From Flavobacterium lacustre (GTDB taxonomy: Bacteria; Bacteroidota; Bacteroidia; Flavobacteriales; Flavobacteriaceae): a stretch of 64,000 bases of DNA. The notes under the pieces are model-generated. The model saw only the letters and a program-made list of their open reading frames with translations. It ran no database searches and had not been told where the DNA came from. The position numbers were made by a program, and so were the translations under genes. Location of the stretch: assembly GCF_027474525.2 (NCBI RefSeq), contig NZ_CP114882.2:1736001-1800000 (forward strand), given 5' to 3'. This document shows positions 17,302 to 25,510 of the stretch, piece by piece (within the stretch, counting starts at the first letter, position 1; every line of letters begins with the position of its first letter).

Positions 17302-18426
17302 ATGAAGAGAATTCTTTTCCTGACAGGAACCCGAGCTGATTTTGGAAAAATAAAATCATTGATTTCAATTCTTGAACAACAAGAAGGATTTGAAGTTTTT
17401 GTTTTTGTTACCGGAATGCATATGTTGGAGCAATATGGCTATACGGTATTGGAGATTGAACGGTGTGGCTTCAAAAATATTCATACTTTTATCAATCATA
17501 CTCATGAAACTACGATGGATTTGACCCTGGCCAAAACCATTGAAGGGCTATCTGCTTTTATCAAGACCGTTCCTCCTGATATGATTATAGTTCATGGGGA
17601 TCGCGTAGAAACACTTGCCGGCGCCATAGTAGGCTCGCTCAATAATATTTTAGTGGCGCATATTGAAGGAGGAGAATTATCCGGTACGGTAGATGAGTTA
17701 ATTCGACACAGTGTCAGTAAATTAAGTCATATCCATTTTGTTTCAAATGCTGATGCGGCCAAAAGGTTGATTCAAATGGGAGAAAAGAAGTCTTCTATAT
17801 TTACCATTGGCTCTCCTGATATTGATGTTATGTTTTCGGATGCGTTACCGAATTTGAGCGTTGCCCAATCCTATTATCAGATTCCTTTTGATACGTATGC
17901 CATTGCCATGTTTCATCCCGTTACCACAGAAGCTGCCGAAATGCAGCATCATGCGGATCATTTTGTAGCTGCTTTGCTGGATGACACCCATAATTATGTT
18001 GTTGTTTTTCCTAATAATGATTTGGGAACTAACGCTATTTTGGAAGCCTATAAAAAATTAGAGAACAATACCCGTTTTCGAATATTTCCTTCTTTGCGAT
18101 TTGAATATTTTCTGACTTTGCTCAAAAATGCACAATATATCATAGGGAATAGTAGTGCCGGAATTCGGGAAGCTCCTTATTATGGGATTCCTATTATTAA
18201 TATTGGAACACGACAACAAAACAGAGCTGTTCATGCGGATATTATCAATGTAGATTATGGTACAGAAAATATTGCAGCCGCATTAGCGCTAATAGATACG
18301 CATAAAGTAACTGCTTCGGATACTGATTTTGGTCAAGGAAACAGTGCGCAACTTTTTCTGGAATCTATTGAAAAGGACGCTATTTGGGGCATTAATCATC
18401 AAAAACAATTTAGAGATATTTATTAG
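17302..18426 (+). CDS. neuC: UDP-N-acetylglucosamine 2-epimerase (hydrolysing), NeuC/LegG family
   Basis: A 374-residue GT-B-like epimerase that converts UDP-GlcNAc (or a UDP-diacetylbacillosamine) to the free 2-epimer, the substrate of NeuB. LTGTRADFGK (7-16), HGDRVE (98-103), HIEGGE (120-125) and GNSSAGIREAP near the C-terminus are family hallmarks. I chose ATG 17302 because translation from 17266 would read through the palindromic repeat, and MKRILFLTGTRADFGK matches the family start. No bacillosamine pathway genes are present here, which favours ManNAc/Neu5Ac. Confidence 0.88.
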   Translation: MKRILFLTGTRADFGKIKSLISILEQQEGFEVFVFVTGMHMLEQYGYTVLEIERCGFKNIHTFINHTHETTMDLTLAKTIEGLSAFIKTVPPDMIIVHGDRVETLAGAIVGSLNNILVAHIEGGELSGTVDELIRHSVSKLSHIHFVSNADAAKRLIQMGEKKSSIFTIGSPDIDVMFSDALPNLSVAQSYYQIPFDTYAIAMFHPVTTEAAEMQHHADHFVAALLDDTHNYVVVFPNNDLGTNAILEAYKKLENNTRFRIFPSLRFEYFLTLLKNAQYIIGNSSAGIREAPYYGIPIINIGTRQQNRAVHADIINVDYGTENIAAALALIDTHKVTASDTDFGQGNSAQLFLESIEKDAIWGINHQKQFRDIY

Positions 18427-18478
18427 CTTTTATACCCAAGTTATAATTTGTTTAAATAGCCAAAAAAATATACATTTT

Positions 18479-19297
18479 ATGAATTCTAAAATAGCATTAA
18501 TTAGTACGATAATTAATAAAGAACTTTATAAAAAAAGTTCTCAATTATTTCCTCTAAACATTCGAAAATATGTTATTGATGGAACCAATGGTATGCATGG
18601 CCTTGACAGTATTTTTTATATGATGCATAAGCTGCAAGGCAAAGGTATTGATTGGTTAATTATGGCAGATGAAGATGTGTTGTTTGAAAATCCGGATATG
18701 GTTTTTGATATCATCCAAAAAATGGAATCTCAAAACTTTACCGTTTGCGGGGTTCGTGATGGAGGACTTATTTTACATCGAAAAGAAAACCCTTATGTGA
18801 TAAATACATTTTTTTCTATAATTAATTTTAGAGAAATTGAATTAATTTGGGATAAAAAAGAAGTGTTAAAGAATAATTACACAATAGATAATGAGTTTGA
18901 TGATGATTTAAGAAGTCTTAAAGGAGCATTTGATGTTAAAAGCATATATGAACCTTATTATTGTTTTTATCTTTGGCTACGAAGAAATAAAAAACAGTTT
19001 CTTTTTTTAGATACTTATCACCCTTTTGTTGATGATGAAATTACCAATGCCGTATATTTTGAAGATAAAGTGCTGTTGTATCACACTTGGTATGCACGTT
19101 CTTATGGTATCAATAAAAAGCATACTAATAGGATCAACAAAATATTGGAATTGCTTAAATTCGAAAACAAAATTATTCCTAATCCCATAGTTTTTAAGCA
19201 TAAAACTTTTTTCATAATCAAAAGTATCAGAAAATTATATAAAAGATTGCTGATGAGAATTCAAATGAAACGAAACAACAAAAATAACAGTGTTTAA
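18479..19297 (+). CDS. Putative GT-A-like transferase of unknown specificity
   Basis: A 272-residue protein. The segment GLDSIFYMMHKLQGKGIDWL followed by IMADEDVLFENPD (about 59-71) looks like a GT-A core in which DED replaces the DxD metal motif. A CGVRDGG turn and aromatic-rich C-terminal sequence follow. I chose ATG 18479 because earlier in-frame starts overlap neuC by up to 98 bases. It sits directly after the neu genes, so it could transfer or process the nonulosonic acid, but it does not match sialyltransferase families I recognise. Confidence 0.5.
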   Translation: MNSKIALISTIINKELYKKSSQLFPLNIRKYVIDGTNGMHGLDSIFYMMHKLQGKGIDWLIMADEDVLFENPDMVFDIIQKMESQNFTVCGVRDGGLILHRKENPYVINTFFSIINFREIELIWDKKEVLKNNYTIDNEFDDDLRSLKGAFDVKSIYEPYYCFYLWLRRNKKQFLFLDTYHPFVDDEITNAVYFEDKVLLYHTWYARSYGINKKHTNRINKILELLKFENKIIPNPIVFKHKTFFIIKSIRKLYKRLLMRIQMKRNNKNNSV

Positions 19298-19310
19298 TAT
19301 ATTTATATAA

Positions 19311-20714
19311 ATGAAAAAACTAGGCATAGTCATCACTGATGGTGTTGGATTCCGGAATTTTGTTATGAGTGATTTCTTAACCGAAGCCAGACTCCAATTT
19401 GATACTATTATTATCTATTCGGGCTTGCCTATTAGTGCTTATCCTGCTGTTTTGCCATCAGGGGTTACTATAAAGGAATTGGATGTTTTTGTAGAAGGCA
19501 AATGGACCTGGTTCTTCAGGAAATGGAAAGAGTTGGCTCATCTACACCAATTTAAGTCTTTTTATGGGATGAAAGACAACTTGCATTCCGGGTATCCCAA
19601 AACCAACTCTGCCCGATCTCTTTTAGTCAAAATCATTTATTTTTTTACCCAAACCGTTCACTCTTCTGCCAGTATTTTGTTTGCGGAAAAGCTACAGTTT
19701 TTGTCTTTTTCAAAACATACGATTACTAAAGGATATCTTCAATTGGTACAAGAAGACCAACCGAGCCATGTTTTTTTCACCCATCAAAGACCCCCATATT
19801 TAGCCCCATTTTTATATGCGGTTATTCAATCTAAAATACCGGTCAGCAGTTTTATTTTCAGTTGGGATAATTTAGCCTCTAAAGGAAGGATGTTAGGGAC
19901 TTTTGATTATTTTTTGGTATGGAGTGATTTAATGAAAAAGGAGTTGTTGTATTTTTATCCTAATGTAAAAGAGGAACAGGTAAGGGTGGTTGGTACGCCG
20001 CAATTTGAGCCCTATGTTATGGACAAATACAAAACCGAAAAACAGGATTTTTATACTAAGTTTGCCTTAGAAGGCAATCAAAAAATAATTTGTTTCAGTT
20101 GTGCTGACGCCAGTATCGGAGCCAATGACCCCATTGTAATTCGGACTATTGCCAATGCCATACGAGAAAATAAAATGGGATTCCCTGTTCAGTTTTTGGT
20201 GCGGACTTCTCCAGCAGAAGGACCAGAGCGATTTGCTGCTATACAAAAAGATTTTCCTGAGATTATCTGGAATAGCCCCAAATGGATTCTTACCCGGGAA
20301 AATCATGCGGAAAGCTGGTCGCAACGCATTCCCAGTGATGAGGATATCAAAGATTTACGTTCTTTGTTGGAATATGTTGATTTGAATATTAATATGTGTT
20401 CTACGATGAGTTTGGATTTTATGTTATTTGACAAACCAGTAATTAATACCGTTTTTGGGAATCCTGAAAATGGGTTGTATGATGACCAACGGTTTTTAGG
20501 ATATGATCATTTCAAAAAAGTAGTCGACAGCCAATCCGTAACCATTGCCAAAAATCCGACAGAGTTAATTGACCAAATCCAGGAGGCTTTAGCCCATCCT
20601 TCTGCAAGAACCAAAGAAAGAAAGGCCCTGATTGAATTGCAAATAAGTGAGGATTTAGTAGGAACCAGTAAGCGAATTGCCGCTACTTTATCAGAATGGA
20701 ATGACAGAACCTAA
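19311..20714 (+). CDS. GT-B glycosyltransferase / glycerophosphotransferase-like protein
   Basis: A 467-residue two-domain protein. FSWDNLASKGRMLGTFDYFL (about 183-202) and VRVVGTPQFEPYV (about 226-238) resemble bacterial glycosyltransferases with a CDP-glycerol glycerophosphotransferase-like or UDP-glycosyltransferase GT-B fold. NMCSTMSLDFMLFDKPVINT (about 363-382) is the donor-binding end. It is likely a cytoplasmic sugar or polyol-phosphate transferase in repeat-unit assembly. It overlaps the next gene by 14 bases, indicating an operon. Confidence 0.65.
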   Translation: MKKLGIVITDGVGFRNFVMSDFLTEARLQFDTIIIYSGLPISAYPAVLPSGVTIKELDVFVEGKWTWFFRKWKELAHLHQFKSFYGMKDNLHSGYPKTNSARSLLVKIIYFFTQTVHSSASILFAEKLQFLSFSKHTITKGYLQLVQEDQPSHVFFTHQRPPYLAPFLYAVIQSKIPVSSFIFSWDNLASKGRMLGTFDYFLVWSDLMKKELLYFYPNVKEEQVRVVGTPQFEPYVMDKYKTEKQDFYTKFALEGNQKIICFSCADASIGANDPIVIRTIANAIRENKMGFPVQFLVRTSPAEGPERFAAIQKDFPEIIWNSPKWILTRENHAESWSQRIPSDEDIKDLRSLLEYVDLNINMCSTMSLDFMLFDKPVINTVFGNPENGLYDDQRFLGYDHFKKVVDSQSVTIAKNPTELIDQIQEALAHPSARTKERKALIELQISEDLVGTSKRIAATLSEWNDRT

Positions 20715-21792
20715 AACAATAGCGGTACTCTGTAATTATGAACTGTTACCCGAAAGAGTAGGTGGAATGGACTATTTTTTTTGGCAGTTTGACCGCCAAT
20801 GTGCCGCCAATGGCATTCAGGTCCATTGGTTTTTTCCGAATCATTCGGATCATGGGGAATATGCCACTTTAACTGTTTTTGACAGTGGGTACCAATCGGT
20901 CGAAAATTATTTTCTTAGTTTTTGTAAGACCAATGCAACAGCGTATACGCATATTATCACCCATTTTATTGAATTATGCACTCCTTTTTTTTATAAAATA
21001 AAGCAGTTCAGTGCTGCTAAAATAATTGCCATAGACCACAATCCAAGACCCCTTCACGGCTATCCTTTTAAAAAGAGAATCGAGAAAAGAATCAAAGGGA
21101 TTTTGTTTTCCAGATATATTGCTGTTTTTGTGGGCGTTTCTGATTATACTGTAGCAGAAATTGTACGTGATTTTGGTTCTTTTGTAAAAAAGAAAACGTT
21201 GACCATTTATAATGGAGTTGTATTGGAGGGTATCTTGGAACGAACGAATCGGAGTCTGCTACATCCCCGCTTTTTGACTGCATCGCATTTGCGGGAATCC
21301 AAAGGGATTCAGGATTTAATTACTGCTGTCGCACTGCTGCCTGCCGAAATACAGAAGACCATTACAATTGATCTATACGGGGACGGGCCTTACAAAAGTG
21401 TTTTGGTTGAAAAGATGAAACAGCATGATGTAGTGTCTTGTTTTACTTTTATGGGCAGCAGTCCCAACCTGAAAACCTTGTTTTCGCATTATGATTATAT
21501 GCTGCAACCTACCCACATGGAGTGTTTCAGTTTGTCCATATTAGAGAGTTTAGCAGCTAATGTTCCTGTTATTACAACGAATGTTGGCGGTAATGAAGAA
21601 GTAGTAGTCGATGGAGAAAACGGCTATATCTTTAAAGCGAAAGATGTAGTTGCTCTAAAGTATATTCTAGAAGCGATTTATTTGGGGCATCAAAGAATTG
21701 AAACGAATACCAGAATGCTGATAGAGGATTCCTTTTCATTGCATAGTATGGTTGCACATCATTTGGCTTTGGTGCTACCGAATAAATCTTAA
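20701..21792 (+). CDS. Glycosyltransferase family 4
   Basis: A 363-residue GT-B enzyme. The N-terminus has VGGMDYFFW as a glycine loop, the donor domain opens FLTASHLRESKGIQDLITAV, and ECFSLSILESLAANVPVITT provides the EX7E retaining-transferase motif, followed by GGNEEVVVDGENG. I chose ATG 20701, giving MTEPKTIAVL and a 14-base overlap; an ATG at 20677 would overlap more. It probably adds one sugar of the repeat unit. Confidence 0.87.
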   Translation: MTEPKTIAVLCNYELLPERVGGMDYFFWQFDRQCAANGIQVHWFFPNHSDHGEYATLTVFDSGYQSVENYFLSFCKTNATAYTHIITHFIELCTPFFYKIKQFSAAKIIAIDHNPRPLHGYPFKKRIEKRIKGILFSRYIAVFVGVSDYTVAEIVRDFGSFVKKKTLTIYNGVVLEGILERTNRSLLHPRFLTASHLRESKGIQDLITAVALLPAEIQKTITIDLYGDGPYKSVLVEKMKQHDVVSCFTFMGSSPNLKTLFSHYDYMLQPTHMECFSLSILESLAANVPVITTNVGGNEEVVVDGENGYIFKAKDVVALKYILEAIYLGHQRIETNTRMLIEDSFSLHSMVAHHLALVLPNKS

Positions 21793-21822
21793 TTTTACAC
21801 TGTCAAATCTGTTTCAATACTT

Positions 21823-23256
21823 ATGTTTTTTAATTCCTTATCCTTTGCCGTTTTCCTGCCTATTGTATTTGTGTTGTATTGGTTTGTCTTTCATAAAACC
21901 AAAAGCACCCAAAATGCATTGCTTATTGTAGCCAGTTATTATTTTTATTCCTGTTGGGATTGGCGTTTCTTGTTCCTGTTGGTTTTCTCTACTTTTTTAG
22001 ATTATTATACGGGTATTCGAATTGAAAAAGCTAAGACCGAAACGGGGCGAAAATTTTGGTTTTGGTTGAGTATCAGTGTTAATCTGGGTTTCTTGGGAAT
22101 CTTTAAATACTATAATTTTTTTGCAGATTCTTTCTCGGACTTATTGAATGGATTTGGGTTGCAAACGAGTCCGTTATTGCTGAATGTGGTTTTGCCGGTG
22201 GGTATTTCGTTTTACACCTTTCACGGATTATCATATGTCATTGATATCTATTTAAAAAGAATCAAAGCCGAATATAACTTTGTGGATTATTCCTTGTTCG
22301 TCAGTTATTTTCCATTGCTGGTAGCCGGTCCTATTGAAAGAGCCACCCATTTATTGCCGCAAGTAAAGGTGAAACGGACCTTTGATTTTGAGAAAGCAAA
22401 AGAAGGCGTGTATCAGATCCTTTGGGGATTGGTCAAGAAAGTAGTCATAGCCGATACATGTGCCACTTATGCGAATGCTATTTTTGATCATTATACGTCA
22501 ATGAACTCTTTGTCATTGATTCTTGGTGCTTTCTATTTTGCTTTCCAAATTTATGGGGATTTCTCCGGTTACTCCGATATGGCGTTGGGTATGTCCAAGT
22601 TGTTTGGCATTGATTTATTGCGCAATTTTAATTATCCGTATTTCTCCAGAGATATAGCCGAGTTCTGGAGGCGTTGGCACATCTCCCTCTCGTCCTGGTT
22701 TCGGGATTATGTGTATATTCCGTTAGGCGGAAGTAAGGGAAGTAAATTCAAACAAGTTCGAAATGTATTTGTTATTTTCTTATTGAGTGGTTTTTGGCAT
22801 GGTGCCAATTGGACTTTTATCGCTTGGGGTTTTATTAATGCGTTGTATTTTTTACCGTTGTTGCTCTTGCAACGCAATCGGTCTAATATGGAAACGGTTT
22901 CACTGCATTGGGATTGGACTTCTGTAAAAGTATTCTTTAGTATTCTCAGCACTTTTCTGTTGACTTGTCTGGCCTGGGTGTTTTTCAGGGCCAAATCAAT
23001 AGTAGATGCTTTCGATTACATTGCCCGTATTTTTACGAATCGCAGTTTTTTACCCCAATATTTAGAAAATGAACGCTACAGTTATGAAATACTTCTTTTG
23101 GTGCTGCTTTTTATTCTAGTCGAATGGAATGCCAGAGCTAAAATTGAACCGATTTCGGGAAAGTACAGTTGGGTGAAAGTGACTCTTTGCCTAGCGGCTC
23201 TTTTGGCATTAGGAACGTATTCTGATTATAAGGAGTTTATTTATTTTCAGTTTTAA
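21823..23256 (+). CDS. MBOAT-family O-acyltransferase (AlgI-like)
   Basis: A 477-residue polytopic membrane protein that passes acyl groups across the inner membrane to acetylate a polysaccharide in the periplasm. The signature FWRRWHISLSSWFRDYVY (281-298), PLGGSK, and SGFWHGANW with the catalytic-type histidine at 326 are intact. Its usual partner is an SGNH-type periplasmic esterase/transferase; one is encoded at 24630, but 1.37 kb of repeats and a DUF559 gene separate them. The TAA stop is eight bases before the first palindromic repeat unit. Confidence 0.92.
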   Translation: MFFNSLSFAVFLPIVFVLYWFVFHKTKSTQNALLIVASYYFYSCWDWRFLFLLVFSTFLDYYTGIRIEKAKTETGRKFWFWLSISVNLGFLGIFKYYNFFADSFSDLLNGFGLQTSPLLLNVVLPVGISFYTFHGLSYVIDIYLKRIKAEYNFVDYSLFVSYFPLLVAGPIERATHLLPQVKVKRTFDFEKAKEGVYQILWGLVKKVVIADTCATYANAIFDHYTSMNSLSLILGAFYFAFQIYGDFSGYSDMALGMSKLFGIDLLRNFNYPYFSRDIAEFWRRWHISLSSWFRDYVYIPLGGSKGSKFKQVRNVFVIFLLSGFWHGANWTFIAWGFINALYFLPLLLLQRNRSNMETVSLHWDWTSVKVFFSILSTFLLTCLAWVFFRAKSIVDAFDYIARIFTNRSFLPQYLENERYSYEILLLVLLFILVEWNARAKIEPISGKYSWVKVTLCLAALLALGTYSDYKEFIYFQF

Positions 23257-23263
23257 GGTGGTG

Positions 23264-23687
23264 ATTTTCGTTTACCCCGGCCCTAAAGGGAGCGAAAATT
23301 TGGGGAATTTGGTGTTGAATTTTCGTTTACCCCGGCCCTAAAGGGAGCGAAAATTTAGGAGGTTTTGTAGTTGATTTTCGTTTACCCCAGCCCTAAAGGG
23401 AGCGAAAATTTAGGGAGTTTTGTGGTATGATTTTCGTTTACCCCGGTCCTAAAGGGAGCGAAAATTTAGCAGGTTTTGTAGTTTGATTTTCGTTTGCCCC
23501 AGCCCTAAAGGGAGCGAAAATTTAGGAGGGTTTGTAGTTGATTTTCGTTTACCCCGGCCCTAAAGGGAGCGAAAATTAGGGGGTTTTGTGGTATGATTTT
23601 CGTTTACCCCGGCCCTAAAGGGAGCGAAAATTTAGGGAATTTGGTGTTGAATTTTCGTTTTGCCCCAGCCCTAAAGGGAGCGAAAAT
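23264..23687. repeat. Eight-copy palindromic repeat array (left part)
   Basis: Eight 36-37 base copies start at 23264, 23319, 23374, 23430, 23486, 23541, 23596 and 23651. Each has outer arms ATTTTCG/CGAAAAT around the core CCCCGGCCCTAAAGGGAG, with inner CCCTAAAGGG symmetry. The roughly 19-base spacers are of three kinds (ending GTGTTGA, GTAGTTG or GTGGTATG) in the order a-b-c-b-b-c-a. Point changes in the core (CAG, GTC) show drift. The following gene-free stretch to 23818 holds one opposite-type copy. Confidence 0.95.
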
Positions 23688-23717
23688 TTAGAATATTTTT
23701 TAGTGTAATGAGGTGTG

Positions 23718-23757
23718 TTTCTTTTTCCTCCTTTTAGGGTTGGGGAAGAAAAAGAAA
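23718..23757. repeat. Opposite-orientation core with different arms, copy 1
   Basis: Arms TTTCTTTTTC/GAAAAAGAAA surround a core (CTCCTTTTAGGGTTGGGG) that is the reverse complement of the core in the neighbouring array. The same element recurs at 24328 and 24456. Confidence 0.88.
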
Positions 23758-23818
23758 TAAAAGGATAAAAAATTTTGAAAAGTAATATTGTTTTGAATTA
23801 AAACTATTTTATAGGTTT

Positions 23819-24208
23819 ATGGATAAAAATCCGCTTGAATCAGATAATATGTGGAAGGGAGCTTCTCCACAGATTTTTTCAAATGCTAAAAAATTAAGAG
23901 CAAACTTAACAGCAGCTGAAGAGATGTTGTGGTTAGCAGTAAAAAATAATCAGATTGATGGATATAAATTCAGGAGACAACATCCTCTTAGTATCTATAT
24001 TGCTGATTTTTATTGTCATGCTCTAAAGTTAGTAATTGAGATTGATGGAGGATATCATTTGACCGAAGAGCAACAGCTATTAGATGAAAAAAGAACGAAG
24101 GATATCGAATTTCAAGGATTAAAAGTGATTCGATTCACTAATGAGGAAGTGCTAGTACAGTTGCCTGAAGTAATAGATAAAATAAAAGCTTTTATTAAGA
24201 CGAGATAA
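23819..24208 (+). CDS. DUF559 / Vsr-like endonuclease-domain protein
   Basis: A 129-residue protein of the DUF559 group, related in fold to very-short-patch-repair and restriction endonucleases. LRANLTAAEEMLW leads into GYKFRRQHPLSIYIADFYC and LKLVIEIDGGYH. D63, E74, D76 and H80 fit the expected PD-(D/E)xK-type active site, and VIRFTNEEVL is the usual end strand. A role in DNA processing is inferred only. The gene is enclosed by palindromic repeats: the next copy begins at the base immediately after its stop. It lies between an MBOAT and its SGNH partner, where it has no obvious functional link. Confidence 0.88.
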   Translation: MDKNPLESDNMWKGASPQIFSNAKKLRANLTAAEEMLWLAVKNNQIDGYKFRRQHPLSIYIADFYCHALKLVIEIDGGYHLTEEQQLLDEKRTKDIEFQGLKVIRFTNEEVLVQLPEVIDKIKAFIKTR

Positions 24209-24552
24209 ATTTTCGTTTACCCCAACCCTAAAGGGAGCGAAAATTGGGGGATTGATAGTTGATTTTCGTTTACCCCGGCCCTAAAGGGAGCGAAAATTAG
24301 GGCATTTTGTGGTATGATAAGTGTGTATTTCTTTTTCCTCCCTTTAGGGTGGGGCAAGAAAAAGAAATTAAGAGGGCGTTTTATAGTTGATTTTCGTTTA
24401 CCCCGGCTCTAAAGGGAGCGAAAATTTAGAATATTTTTAGTATGATGAGGGTGTATTTCTTTTTCCTCCCTTTAGGGTGGGGCAAGAAAAAGAAATAAGA
24501 GGGCGTTTAGTGTTTGATTTTCGTTTACCCCGGCCCTAAAGGGAGCGAAAAT
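24209..24552. repeat. Palindromic repeat array (right part), four copies plus two opposite-type copies
   Basis: Copies with ATTTTCG/CGAAAAT arms start at 24209, 24262, 24390 and 24517. They alternate with two opposite-type elements (TTTCTTTTTC/GAAAAAGAAA arms) at 24328-24367 and 24456-24495. The gene-free stretch continues to 24629 without other features. Confidence 0.94.
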
Positions 24553-24629
24553 TCAGGATATTTTATTAAGGTTAAGGCATGCATAATAATTAGAAAAAAT
24601 TGATAATTATAATACAGAATAAAACAACA

Positions 24630-25508
24630 ATGAAGCAGTTTTTAATTTTTACAGTCAAAACCCTTGTGCTACTATTTTTACTTTTAGTAGTACTGGATTT
24701 TTTGTATACCACTGTTTATCTACAGTCTTCGAATAGAGGAAAAATTGATTATGTTTACAACTCAGTAGCTCGTGATTATGATGTAGTTATTTTAGGATCT
24801 TCGCGGGCTAATAATCATTTTGTTGCCCCGATGTTTGAAGCTAAAGGGTTGAAGACCTTTAATTATGGAATGAGTGGGGGGCATTTATTTGAGGCTTCTT
24901 TGCTGTTGAAATTAATGATTGAACGGAAGTATGCTATTAAAAATGTGGTATTGGAAGCCGATTTGAACTTGTCGAATGAGAATGAGTCTGAAAGTGTGGC
25001 CTCTAAATTTTTGCCATACCTGCATAATTCTACCGTTATTGCCACGCATTTTTCACAGCAGCCTGATTTTTGGAGCTTGTATTACATTCCTTTTTACCGG
25101 TATGTTGCTTTTGAACCCCGAATTGGTTTCAGGGAAATGTATGATACAGCCAGAGAAAAACCAACTAATTTGTTGGACCATTCAGGGTATTATCCTTTGG
25201 GTAAAAAACCGAATGCCAATATGAAAAATGATCTGACTAATTTAAAACCCCTACATAATAAATATTACGAAGAAATTAAAGCCATTTGTGTCCAAAACAA
25301 GATTCGCTTTATTCCTGTTATGACTCCTATGTGTACTAATACTAAAGGGATGGATTATTTTGAGAAGGTGCATGCCCTCTATCCTGAAATTCACAATTAT
25401 GAAAATGTGGTCGAAGGGGATCAGTATTTTTCTTCCTGTGGGCATCTGAATGATACCGGCGCCCGAATTTTTACAGCTGTAATTATTAACGATTTTTTTA
25501 AGCACTAA
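24630..25508 (+). CDS. SGNH-type periplasmic partner of the MBOAT acyltransferase
   Basis: A 292-residue protein with an N-terminal membrane anchor (about 5-26) and a periplasmic domain. VVILGSSRANNHF (52-64) supplies the nucleophile serine of an SGNH/AlgX/DltD-like fold, and GHLNDTGARIF (271-281) carries the C-terminal histidine/aspartate block, slightly altered from DxxH. It would receive acyl groups from the MBOAT protein at 21823-23256 and move them to the glycan. I chose ATG 24630, since a TTG ten codons upstream lacks support. It lies two bases before the next glycosyltransferase gene. Confidence 0.75.
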   Translation: MKQFLIFTVKTLVLLFLLLVVLDFLYTTVYLQSSNRGKIDYVYNSVARDYDVVILGSSRANNHFVAPMFEAKGLKTFNYGMSGGHLFEASLLLKLMIERKYAIKNVVLEADLNLSNENESESVASKFLPYLHNSTVIATHFSQQPDFWSLYYIPFYRYVAFEPRIGFREMYDTAREKPTNLLDHSGYYPLGKKPNANMKNDLTNLKPLHNKYYEEIKAICVQNKIRFIPVMTPMCTNTKGMDYFEKVHALYPEIHNYENVVEGDQYFSSCGHLNDTGARIFTAVIINDFFKH

Positions 25509-25510
25509 CC

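Noticed and set aside
23264-24552. CRISPR-like appearance of regular 36-base repeats with ~19-base spacers
   Set aside because: Spacers are too short and fall into three recurring types instead of being unique. The repeats are full palindromes, and no cas genes are present.
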